From CAZDCZ01 sp964504155 (lineage in GTDB: Bacteria; Bacteroidota; Bacteroidia; Bacteroidales; UBA12077): a DNA stretch of 35,809 bases. Position 1 is the first letter of the stretch, and each line of letters opens with the position of its first letter. This document shows, one piece after another, positions 25,628 to 33,400 of the stretch. Made by a program: the position numbers and the translations under genes. The notes under the pieces were generated by a model, which did no database searches, was not told where the DNA came from, and saw nothing but the letters and a program-made list of their open reading frames with translations. Where the stretch lies: contig CAZDCZ010000025.1 of NCBI GenBank assembly GCA_964504155.1, forward strand, positions 1 to 35,809. Direction: 5' to 3'.

Positions 25628-25749
25628 TTACGGATTGTAAATTCGTAAGAGACGGTATAATATTTAACGGAGTGAACCCCTGCTGTTCGGGATTTGCAAT
25701 CCCGAACTAACAAGATGTATGTAATACTTTCGGATTACAAATCCGAAAG
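25628..25749. repeat. Three REP-like short palindromes
   Basis: Three hairpins, each with a 9-10-bp stem and a 3-base loop: 25628-25648 (TTACGGATT, loop GTA, one mismatch), 25685-25707 (GTTCGGGATT, loop TGC, perfect) and 25727-25749 (CTTTCGGATT, loop ACA, perfect). They share a core CGG(G)ATT-nnn-AATCC(C)G. The spaces between them are unrelated. They resemble repetitive extragenic palindromes mobilised by RAYT-type transposases. They lie between mcp and cheR. Confidence 0.7.
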
Positions 25750-25782
25750 AGCAGTCAAATTTGTGTCATCTGCGTTCTATTA

Positions 25783-27774
25783 TTAAAATTTTTCAAACTC
25801 ATCATCTTTTTTGTCATCTTTATACATATTAAGGTGTACTCCTTTATTAAGATTTTCATTATGAGTATTATGAGCAATGTTAATATGTTGTGTTTTTTTT
25901 GTTTTTTTCTTTGCAGCCGTTCTTATTTTATTATTATCATTATTCACTTTAAAGAAAGAAACAACATCAACAAGTTGCTGAGCTTGACTTGATAATTCTT
26001 CAGAGCCTGTAGCAATTTCTTCTGAAGCGGCTGCATTTTGTTGAACCACTTGATTAAGTTGCTGAATTGCATTGTTAATTTGGTCGGCACCTGAGTTTTG
26101 TTCAATACTTGCAGCAGTAATTTCTTGAACAAGTTTTGCTGTTTTGTCAACTTCAGGAATGATTTTTTTCATCAGATTTCCTGATTTTTCTGTAACAGCA
26201 AGGCTTGATTTTGATAAGACATCAATTTCTTGAGCAGCAGTTTTACTTCTTTCTGCAAGTTTACGCACTTCTGAAGCTACAACTGCAAATCCCTTGCCGT
26301 ATTCGCCTGCTCTGGCTGCTTCAACAGCTGCATTTAATGCTAAAATATTGGTTTGAAATGCTATTTCATCAATTATTGAAATTTTTTCAGCTATTTCTCG
26401 TATTGATATTAAACTTTCTTCAAAAGCTTTGTTTACATTAATTATTTCTTGTGAACCTGAATTGGCAATTTTTTCTGTTTGTTGGGCATTGTCAGTATTT
26501 TGTTGAATATTTGCAGCCATTTCTTCCATTGACGATGACACTTCTTCTGTTGATGATGCTTGTTCTGATGCACCTTGAGACATTTCTTGTGAAGTTGAGC
26601 TCATTTGTTCGCTTGCAGCAAGTATGTTCTCTGAGCCTTCCTTAATATCATTTATCATTTCTCTTAATTTGAGAATAATATTATTGAATGCATTGGCTAC
26701 CATACCAATTTCATCTTTTTGTTTTAATAAGTCATCTTCAATTTCTGCGGTTAAATCTCCTTCGGCAAGTTTATTTGCAAATGCTACACTTTTTTGTATT
26801 CCTGTTGTAATTGATTTGGTAATAATATAAGCTATTAAGAAACCAAAAACAATTCCCAATAAAATAAAAGTTATAATCATGAAATTCGCACTTTTCTGTT
26901 CTTGTTTTATTAAGGTTTCATTATATTTTTTTATATTTTCTGTTGTTTTTACCATATTTTGAGCAGAAGTTTCCATTTTATTGGCTTCTTGTTTTTGCAA
27001 AACTATTGCAGCTGATAAATTCTTCACGATGTTTTTGTAGTTGCCAACAGAGCTATATATTTCTTCTAATTGTTTAAGGTCTTCTTTTAGTTTTACTTGT
27101 GATTTTACTTTGTCTATTTTTTTAAGTAAAGCATCTAAATCTTCAATTATCTCATCGCCTTGTTTTTTATCCTGATTATTTATAAATTCTTTTGACTTAA
27201 TGCGAATCTCCGTAAATGCTTCAGATATATTATTAACTTGATTATTAACAATATTATATTTTATTGCTAAGTCAGACGCACCATTGTTTTTTAATTCACT
27301 AAGCATTTGCTCATTTAAAGAAGCTCTCAATAGTCGAATTTTTTTTATACTTATTTGCTTTTCTTCAACACTTTTTTCTACATTAGTAGCGAAATCTTCT
27401 TTGTAAATTTTAAGATACTTAAAAAAAGTATCGTAAAATTTTTTCCCTTTATCTTTTATTTCTTCAAGGTCTTTAAGTTCATCTTGATCTTTTGTGTTAG
27501 CTTTCAAATCTTCGATTTTTTTAAAAACGTTTTCCATAATAGAAACGCCATCTTTTATTAAGGCTTCATCATGTCTGAGCATGAAGTTTTTTTCTATGAT
27601 TCTAACATTTAAGAAACTTTCATTAAAAAAAACAGCATCCAAAGTTCTTTCATTGCTTTTTTTTATGTTTGTTATTCTATAGATTCCAATAATGCCTATA
27701 GTAGCACTAATAATGATTACAACAGCAAATCCTATAGCTAATTTAGTTTTAATTTTTAAATTTTTCCAATTCAT
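25783..27774 (-). CDS. Methyl-accepting chemotaxis protein with HBM-type sensor domain
   Basis: 663 residues. Membrane segment 1 is at 12-32 and segment 2 at about 302-324. The helical periplasmic domain between them (about 270 residues) carries RIIEKNFMLRHDEALI, typical of HBM (helical bimodular) sensors. A HAMP domain follows, then the signalling domain with hairpin tip EIAFQTNILALNAAVEAARA and GFAVVASEVRKLAERS. A flexible basic/Asn-rich linker leads to the last residues DDEFEKF, which fit the x-[HFWY]-x-x-[HFWY] pentapeptide that tethers CheR/CheB/CheD in other systems. It is the only MCP in the window. The coding sequence has only about two TCGA tetramers in 2 kb. Confidence 0.96.
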   Translation of the reverse strand: MNWKNLKIKTKLAIGFAVVIIISATIGIIGIYRITNIKKSNERTLDAVFFNESFLNVRIIEKNFMLRHDEALIKDGVSIMENVFKKIEDLKANTKDQDELKDLEEIKDKGKKFYDTFFKYLKIYKEDFATNVEKSVEEKQISIKKIRLLRASLNEQMLSELKNNGASDLAIKYNIVNNQVNNISEAFTEIRIKSKEFINNQDKKQGDEIIEDLDALLKKIDKVKSQVKLKEDLKQLEEIYSSVGNYKNIVKNLSAAIVLQKQEANKMETSAQNMVKTTENIKKYNETLIKQEQKSANFMIITFILLGIVFGFLIAYIITKSITTGIQKSVAFANKLAEGDLTAEIEDDLLKQKDEIGMVANAFNNIILKLREMINDIKEGSENILAASEQMSSTSQEMSQGASEQASSTEEVSSSMEEMAANIQQNTDNAQQTEKIANSGSQEIINVNKAFEESLISIREIAEKISIIDEIAFQTNILALNAAVEAARAGEYGKGFAVVASEVRKLAERSKTAAQEIDVLSKSSLAVTEKSGNLMKKIIPEVDKTAKLVQEITAASIEQNSGADQINNAIQQLNQVVQQNAAASEEIATGSEELSSQAQQLVDVVSFFKVNNDNNKIRTAAKKKTKKTQHINIAHNTHNENLNKGVHLNMYKDDKKDDEFEKF

Positions 27775-27814
27775 TTTTTCTAAATTTTAAATTAATAATA
27801 AGTAAGTCTAAATT

Positions 27815-28357
27815 TTATTTTTTGTTTTCTGATTTGTTTACTTTTGTATCTGTTTGTTTTGATACAATATCTTTAATATTAATAAGCTCAGTTGTTGAGA
27901 ATACTTTATCAATATTAAGCAGGATTATAAATTTGTCGTCGTTTTTAATCATACCTTTAATGAACTCAGATTGGAATTTACTTCCTATGCCGGGAGGTGG
28001 TAGAATATCCTTTTTTTCAACTTCAATAACAGAGTGAACAGAATCAACCAAAGCACCAATTTGAACAATATTATTATCAATATTTGTTTCCATAACAATA
28101 ATACAGGTGTTAATAGTAAATTCAGTAGCTTGCATTCCGAATTTTATTCGAGTATCGATAACCGGTAAAACATTGCCACGAAGATTAATAACACCTATTA
28201 TGTAATCAGGTGTTTTGGGGACTTTCGTGATTTTTACCATTTCTTGAATTCCAAGAACTTTACCAACATTAGTGGAAAAAAGTTCGTTGCCAATTTGAAA
28301 AACAAGATAAGAATCTAAATCAGTCATGGTTTTAGCAGTTGTAGTTTTTTCATCCAT
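27815..28357 (-). CDS. cheW: CheW, receptor-kinase coupling protein
   Basis: 180 residues. One CheW domain (about 12-160) with SYLVFQIGNELFSTNVGKVL, KITKVPKTPDYIIGVINLRG and VLPVIDTRIKFGM, followed by a short charged tail. CheW links MCP arrays to CheA. The gene starts only 4 bases after the end of cheA, and mcp starts 40 bases after its own end, so the three are co-transcribed. Confidence 0.96.
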   Translation of the reverse strand: MDEKTTTAKTMTDLDSYLVFQIGNELFSTNVGKVLGIQEMVKITKVPKTPDYIIGVINLRGNVLPVIDTRIKFGMQATEFTINTCIIVMETNIDNNIVQIGALVDSVHSVIEVEKKDILPPPGIGSKFQSEFIKGMIKNDDKFIILLNIDKVFSTTELINIKDIVSKQTDTKVNKSENKK

Positions 28358-28361
28358 AATT

Positions 28362-30533
28362 TTAATTTTTTAAGTTATTATAATTTGAAAATCGAGAAAT
28401 TATTTTAGACGTATCAAGAACAAGGGCAACTGTACCATCACCTAGTATTGAAGAACCTGATATAATTTCATTATCTTTAAAAAAAGATCCAAGTGATTTT
28501 AAAACTGCTTGATACTTACCAATAACATTATCAACAACTAAACCAATATTTCTTTCCTTATATTTAACAATAATAAGTTGCTCTGTTTTTAAAGTTGTTT
28601 CGGGAAAGTCGAACTCTTCTCTTAAATAATAAAAAGGAAATTGAGTATTCTCAATAGTAACAATATTATTAAATGTATTAATTAGTTTGGTGTGTTCAAC
28701 TGCATAGATTTTTTCTATTGAAGATATAGGAATAATAAATGGAGTATCTTCAATTTTTGTTAATAAACCATCAATTATTGATAATGTTAGAGGTAACTTT
28801 ATTGTAATTGTAGTTCCTTTACCAATCGTAGATTCAATATCCACTTCTCCGCGTATGTCGGTTATTTTTTGTTTAACAACATCCATTCCCACACCTCTTC
28901 CGGAAATGTCTGTAACAGCTTGTGAAGTGGTAAATCCTGATTTAAAAATAAGATTTAATATTTCTTGATTATTGAGATTGTTATTTTTATCGATAAAACC
29001 TTTGGCAATTGCAGACTGTTTAATTTTATTAATATCAATGCCGGCACCATCATCAATAACTTGAATAAAAATATTTGTTCCTGAATAGAAAGCTTTTAAA
29101 GTTATTGTGCCTTGTTTCGGTTTGCCCGCTTTAATTCTTGTCTCAGCGTCTTCAATGCCATGGTCAATGCTGTTTCGCATAATGTGCATTAAAGGTTCGG
29201 TTAAACCTTCTAATATATTTTTATCTAATTCGGTGTCAGTACCTTCGGTTTTTAATATTATATCTTTTTTAAGTTTATTAGACAATTCACGAACTAAACG
29301 ATAAAATTGAGTTATTGAAGTCTCCAAGGGTATTAGTCTAATACTGAAAATGTCATCACGTAAATCACGGGAAATTTTTTCTATTTCTTCGGTAATTGCT
29401 TCTAATTCAGTGTTTTTGTTTTGATTTGCAAATAAGCTTAAGTGTGCTTGAATAGTAATTAGTTCGCTTACACGATTTATTAACGAATCTAATTTCTCGG
29501 AAGCTACTCTAATACTTGAAATATTATTTTTCTTTTTTTGAGCTATTTTACTACCTGATGGACTTATATCGAGCTTCTCTACTTTCTTATTTTCGATATT
29601 TGCAGTAAGTTTTTTTATTTCTTCGAAACCTATATCATCTTTTTTAATAGATAACTTTGTTATTTTATCGATAATATCGGGAAATAGAAAAATATTAAAC
29701 TCTCCTATTTCATTAACTTCTAATTTACATTGATCTTCAACGAAGATAAACACATCTGTTATTGCATTTTTGTCTTCTTCGGTAGTAATTATTACTTCCC
29801 AATAGGTATAACATTTTGTTACTTCTATTGTTTCAATTTCAGGTATTTTATCTATATGAGCAAATATTTTACATTCTCCTATAAATTGCAACTCGTCGAG
29901 TAGAAACAAAGGATTTGTTCCATCGCTAAATATATCATTATTGGGTTCGAAATATAAATAAAACGATTTTAAATTCTTTTTAATAATTTTGTTATCCTGA
30001 ACTAAGACATTTGCTTTATTTCCGTTTTCATAATTTTCAGTAATATTATTTACTTTATTTATAATACTATTGTATATGTTTTCTATTTCATCGGTATTAT
30101 TTTTATTGTCGTCGAGAAGGTCTTTTAATAAATCAACCGATTCTAATGTTATATCTAAAAGAGTTTTTGTAATCTCAATTTTTTTATTTCGAACAAGGTC
30201 ATATACATTTTCGAGATGATGTGTAAACTCGCTTAATTTTTCGAAACCAAACATAGCTCCACCTCCCTTTAGGGTGTGCATTGCTCTAAATATTCTTTCA
30301 ATTAATTCTATATCATCAGTATTATTTTCGAGCAATAAAAGAGCATCTTCCAAATCTTTGATATTATCTGTAGCTTCTTCTATAAATTTATCTTTAAATT
30401 TATCTNNNNNNNNNNNNNNNNNNNNNNNNNNNNNNNNNNNNNNNNNNNNNNNNNNNNNNNNNNNNNNNNNNNNNNNNNNNNNNNNNNNNNNNNNNNNNNN
30501 NNNNNTAAATTTATCTTTAAATTTATCTATCAT
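28362..30533 (-). CDS. cheA: CheA, chemotaxis histidine kinase (contains an assembly gap)
   Basis: The start is ATG at 30533, overlapping the upstream cheY stop as ATGA. Domains: HPt with FRAMHTLKGGGAMFGFEKL (phosphoacceptor His45 after gap correction), a variable P2-like middle (about 150-260), dimerisation helices (SIRVASEKLDSLINRVSELI), the ATPase with LMHIMRNSIDHGIED, VIDDGAGID and GRGVGMDVVK, and a CheW-like C-terminal regulatory domain. The run of 100 N falls after codon 9. Both sides of the run carry the same 23 bases; merging them gives an uninterrupted frame of about 682 residues beginning MIDKFKDKFIEEATDN, a normal CheA start. It passes phosphate to CheY and CheB. Confidence 0.95.
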   Translation of the reverse strand: MIDKFKDKFXXXXXXXXXXXXXXXXXXXXXXXXXXXXXXXXXXDKFKDKFIEEATDNIKDLEDALLLLENNTDDIELIERIFRAMHTLKGGGAMFGFEKLSEFTHHLENVYDLVRNKKIEITKTLLDITLESVDLLKDLLDDNKNNTDEIENIYNSIINKVNNITENYENGNKANVLVQDNKIIKKNLKSFYLYFEPNNDIFSDGTNPLFLLDELQFIGECKIFAHIDKIPEIETIEVTKCYTYWEVIITTEEDKNAITDVFIFVEDQCKLEVNEIGEFNIFLFPDIIDKITKLSIKKDDIGFEEIKKLTANIENKKVEKLDISPSGSKIAQKKKNNISSIRVASEKLDSLINRVSELITIQAHLSLFANQNKNTELEAITEEIEKISRDLRDDIFSIRLIPLETSITQFYRLVRELSNKLKKDIILKTEGTDTELDKNILEGLTEPLMHIMRNSIDHGIEDAETRIKAGKPKQGTITLKAFYSGTNIFIQVIDDGAGIDINKIKQSAIAKGFIDKNNNLNNQEILNLIFKSGFTTSQAVTDISGRGVGMDVVKQKITDIRGEVDIESTIGKGTTITIKLPLTLSIIDGLLTKIEDTPFIIPISSIEKIYAVEHTKLINTFNNIVTIENTQFPFYYLREEFDFPETTLKTEQLIIVKYKERNIGLVVDNVIGKYQAVLKSLGSFFKDNEIISGSSILGDGTVALVLDTSKIISRFSNYNNLKN
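30406..30505. other. Assembly gap of 100 N, probably of negative length
   Basis: The 23 bases before the gap (30383-30405) and the first 23 after it (30506-30528) are identical. This is what two overlapping contig ends left unjoined by a scaffolder look like. Removing 123 bases keeps the cheA frame. Confidence 0.85.
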
Positions 30534-30898
30534 CTTAATACTTTTTTAAGTGCAGCGATTAATTTTGCTGGAACAAATGGTTTTATAATCCAACCGGTAG
30601 CACCGGCTTCTTTGGCTTCCATTTTTTTTGAAGTTTGAGACTCGGTAGTTAAAAACAAAATTGGGATTCTTTTATATTGCTCCATAGCCCGAATTTCCTT
30701 AATAAGCTCAATCCCATTCATATTTGGCATATGTAAATCGGTAATAACTAAATCTATAGGACTACCATCAAGATATTTTAGTGCATCTTTTCCATCAACA
30801 CCTATTTTTACATTATAGTCTTCGTTCTCTAGAGTAAAATTTACAACTTCGCGTATACTCTCTGAATCATCAACAATTAATATATTTTTCTTTCCCAT
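30530..30898 (-). CDS. cheY: CheY, single-domain response regulator
   Basis: 122 residues, receiver domain only. The acidic pair is in LIVDDSESIRE (Asp10/Asp11), the phosphoacceptor is Asp54 in VITDLHMPNMNG, Thr84/85 lies in ILFLTTES and Lys106 in WIIKPFVP. It follows the STAS gene by 4 bases and overlaps cheA by 4 bases, so it is the dedicated partner of this CheA. GWIIKPF is typical of the CheY encoded next to CheA. Confidence 0.95.
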   Translation of the reverse strand: MGKKNILIVDDSESIREVVNFTLENEDYNVKIGVDGKDALKYLDGSPIDLVITDLHMPNMNGIELIKEIRAMEQYKRIPILFLTTESQTSKKMEAKEAGATGWIIKPFVPAKLIAALKKVLR

Positions 30899-30902
30899 AA
30901 CT

Positions 30903-31235
30903 TTATATTGAATTATATTTTAATATTTTTTCTAATCCTGAATTATTTATTAGTAATTGTATTTCTTCCGATATTTTAATGTCAAAACTTAAGGTTTTAT
31001 TATTATTTTTTGCCGACTTTTGTATAGAATACATAAATTGCAAAAAGCTTAAATCAATATTTGTTACATCTTTTAGAGTAATTTTTATATTATCGTATTT
31101 AGTAAAAGCTTTAATAAAGTCTTCTCTTATTTTCTCGATAGAATAAATTGTTAATTCTTCTTTAAAAATAACATCAACACTTTTTCCTTTTGCTTTCTTT
31201 CTTTCTCTAAATTCTATGTTACTTGCTTTGCTCAT
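30903..31235 (-). CDS. STAS-domain protein of the chemotaxis operon
   Basis: 110 residues with the STAS fold pattern of anti-sigma-factor antagonists: DVIFKEELTIYSIEKIREDF, then KITLKDVTNIDLSFLQFMYS. In SpoIIAA-like proteins the loop reads D-S-S-G with a phosphorylated Ser after the Asp; here it is Asp61-Leu62-Ser63-Phe64, so the usual phosphorylation position is Leu. Small STAS proteins encoded before cheY-cheA are familiar from other Bacteroidota and proteobacterial chemosensory operons, but their role is not settled. No anti-sigma kinase is encoded here. The gap to cheY is 4 bases. Confidence 0.85.
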   Translation of the reverse strand: MSKASNIEFRERKKAKGKSVDVIFKEELTIYSIEKIREDFIKAFTKYDNIKITLKDVTNIDLSFLQFMYSIQKSAKNNNKTLSFDIKISEEIQLLINNSGLEKILKYNSI

Positions 31236-31269
31236 TGCTTAAAGTTTTTATAATGCAGTTGTAATAATT

Positions 31270-32847
31270 CTAAAACAATTCCACATCTTCGTTTAGATTA
31301 ATATCTATTCCTATATTATTATTATTATTTACTATTTTATCGTGTATAATACGTTCGGTATCGCTTGTATAAAACTTTTTTAAATAATCCAAATCGCTTT
31401 TCTGCAAATCAATATTTCCTTTATCATTTAAATTTAGATTTGCATTTATTATATTAAGTTCGTTAATTAATTTATCGAATTCAATTTTAAATTCATCATA
31501 ATCTTTTAAGTTATAAAAAGCATTTTTATTATTATCACTAATAATATTTGTATTCTTCTTACAATCTTCTAATTCTTTATTTATTTTATAAATAAAATAT
31601 TCGGATTTTATCTCTTTAAAATTCTCAATATTACTATTCTTACTTAATTTATTTAAATCTCCCAATTGACTAATTATCGTTTCTTTACGATTTACAAAAT
31701 AATTTATTACATAATCAAGTCTTTTTAAGAAATCATCATTATTATTGTTTTTCTTTAATTTATTTATAGTAATAATACACTTATCAAACAGCAATTTTAG
31801 TTTATTAAATAAGTATGTAAAATCTGTTATTTGCTTAAATACATTTTTACTTTCGAATAAAATATTCTCAATAAAATTTTCATTATCTTTAGTACTATAT
31901 TCTTTGTTTATATAATTTAATTCTTTTTTGAGAAATTCTGACATTTCATTATAAATGGATGTACTAGAATAATTAACAACCGAAAATTTATTTTTTATAA
32001 TTTCAATAGCTGTTTTATATTCTTTATCAATTTGAACTAACTGAGCAATTTGCAATAATGCAATATCACTAATCTCAACAAAAAATTCTAACTTGTCATT
32101 TACCGGATTATCTGAATTTTTACTTATTTTATTTGATTCAAATTTTAAATTTTTATAAATTTCTTGAATATGAGATATCTTCTGAATAATAATATCCTGA
32201 TATTGTAGGTACTTAACTATTTCACTATTTGCCTCTCGAACTTTTTCTTTTCTTCCTTCATAATCGTTCTTAATTTCCACAATACTATTCTCAATATTTT
32301 TCAATCTTTTGATTTTGTTTTCTATTATAGTATCGGAATATTTCTTATTAGAAATAAATAATTTTGATAACTTGATTATATCATTATTTGTTTGTAATAT
32401 ATTGCTAATCAGATTGTTTATTTCTACTATACTATTCTCAATAGCTTCTTTATCAGGAATATTGTTATTTGTATCGAATAGCTTATTCAATTGTTTAATT
32501 ATTTCATCTGATATTGTATATTCAATACTATTAAAATCTATTAGTTGACTATTATTACAAATAGAATTAAGTCTTTCTGTAAGCCGACTAATTATATTCA
32601 AATTATAAGTTTGGTTTTTCGAGAAAATATTAAAAACATTAATTATAGTTTTTATATTTTTTAATACTAATTCTGAATTACCATAAAGCTTTTTATAATA
32701 TTTATTCAATAACAAAAAATCTCCAAATGAATGTTCTTTAAGCAAACATAGTTTGTTATCTATATTTGAAAAGAAATTACCAATACGATCGGAACCATAT
32801 TTATTTATAAGTTTCTTTAAATCAGGATCTATATTGTACGATCTCAT
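31270..32847 (-). CDS. Coiled-coil protein with a CheZ-like D-x-x-x-Q motif, candidate CheY phosphatase
   Basis: 525 residues, almost fully helical and rich in Asn, Ile and Lys; no signal peptide or membrane segment. Residues 211-227 read VKYLQYQDIIIQKISHI. In CheZ the catalytic helix reads F-Q-D-L-T-G-Q-V-I-K, where Asp143 and Gln147 act on CheY-P; here Y-Q-D-I-I-I-Q-K-I gives Asp218 and Gln222 with the same spacing and surrounding pattern. The C-terminus is an Asn-rich linker followed by IDINLNEDVELF, comparable in place and character to the acidic CheY-binding tail of CheZ (DDLLDSLGF). It lies between two receiver genes at the head of the operon. No CheC, CheX or classical CheZ is present, so a phosphatase is otherwise missing. 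Phosphatase activity is inference; the gene itself is certain. Confidence 0.85.
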   Translation of the reverse strand: MRSYNIDPDLKKLINKYGSDRIGNFFSNIDNKLCLLKEHSFGDFLLLNKYYKKLYGNSELVLKNIKTIINVFNIFSKNQTYNLNIISRLTERLNSICNNSQLIDFNSIEYTISDEIIKQLNKLFDTNNNIPDKEAIENSIVEINNLISNILQTNNDIIKLSKLFISNKKYSDTIIENKIKRLKNIENSIVEIKNDYEGRKEKVREANSEIVKYLQYQDIIIQKISHIQEIYKNLKFESNKISKNSDNPVNDKLEFFVEISDIALLQIAQLVQIDKEYKTAIEIIKNKFSVVNYSSTSIYNEMSEFLKKELNYINKEYSTKDNENFIENILFESKNVFKQITDFTYLFNKLKLLFDKCIITINKLKKNNNNDDFLKRLDYVINYFVNRKETIISQLGDLNKLSKNSNIENFKEIKSEYFIYKINKELEDCKKNTNIISDNNKNAFYNLKDYDEFKIEFDKLINELNIINANLNLNDKGNIDLQKSDLDYLKKFYTSDTERIIHDKIVNNNNNIGIDINLNEDVELF

Positions 32848-32867
32848 ATACTCTTGTATAATTTGTC

Positions 32868-33239
32868 TTATTTTAATGCATTTTCAATTTTCAATAAAAA
32901 ATCAGGTATATCTATTGGTTTTTCGATAACATCGACAGCACCAAGTTCTCGGGCAATTAACTTATTATCGTTACTTGCATATGCTGTTACAATAATTATA
33001 GGAATTTTATTATACCGTTCATCTTCTTTTAACTTTTTCATTAAATCGAAACCTGTTTTTTGGGGCATTAAAACATCTAATAATATTAATTGCGGGATAG
33101 ATTTTTTTAAAGAATCAATAGCTTTAAAATATGAATTTGCAACATCAGTTTTATATCCTTCATCTAACAATACTGCTTCAATCAAAATAAGATTTGTTTC
33201 AGAATCGTCAACAATCAGTATCTTTGGTAAGTTTTTCAT
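32868..33239 (-). CDS. Stand-alone response regulator, first gene of the che operon
   Basis: 123-residue receiver. Asp11/Asp12 lie in LIVDDSETN, phosphoacceptor Asp55 in ILLDVLMPQKTG, Thr in IIIVTAYAS and Lys107 in VIEKPID. There is no output domain. It starts the long minus-strand cluster and is followed after 20 bases by the CheZ-like gene, which suggests these two proteins may work on each other. A Bacteroidota-type promoter lies just upstream. Confidence 0.93.
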   Translation of the reverse strand: MKNLPKILIVDDSETNLILIEAVLLDEGYKTDVANSYFKAIDSLKKSIPQLILLDVLMPQKTGFDLMKKLKEDERYNKIPIIIVTAYASNDNKLIARELGAVDVIEKPIDIPDFLLKIENALK

Positions 33240-33271
33240 ACTAGAAATTAAAAAATATCAATAATTAGATG

Positions 33272-33302
33272 CAAATCTATTATGTTATATTATATATTGC
33301 AA
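33272..33302 (-). promoter_or_regulatory. Candidate promoter and operator of the che operon
   Basis: On the minus strand TTG (33302-33300), 20 bases, then TAGATTTG (33279-33272), a full match to TAnnTTTG, 33 bases before the first ATG. The -33 box is embedded in the perfect 16-bp palindrome ATATATTGCAATATAT (33292-33307), a plausible operator. A Crp/Fnr-type regulator is encoded divergently on the other side of the inserted IS element. Confidence 0.6.
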
Positions 33303-33400
33303 TATATTGCACATGATATTACTTATATCGATTTGATGATATATATCACTCTAAATTACCTGTTAAGTCATTATTTTTTCATATTTTTAAATTTTAAATT

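Noticed and set aside
25628..25749. Possible CRISPR array
   Set aside because: The three palindromes differ in stem and loop and are only about 22 bases long; the spacers are unequal and there are no cas genes.
26205..27682. Several plus-strand open frames of 60-80 codons
   Set aside because: They are antisense to the MCP gene and arise from its biased codon use; the residues are hydrophobic low complexity without any family.
30274..30549. Plus-strand frame containing the N run
   Set aside because: It is a shadow of cheA and is only open because the Ns are read through.
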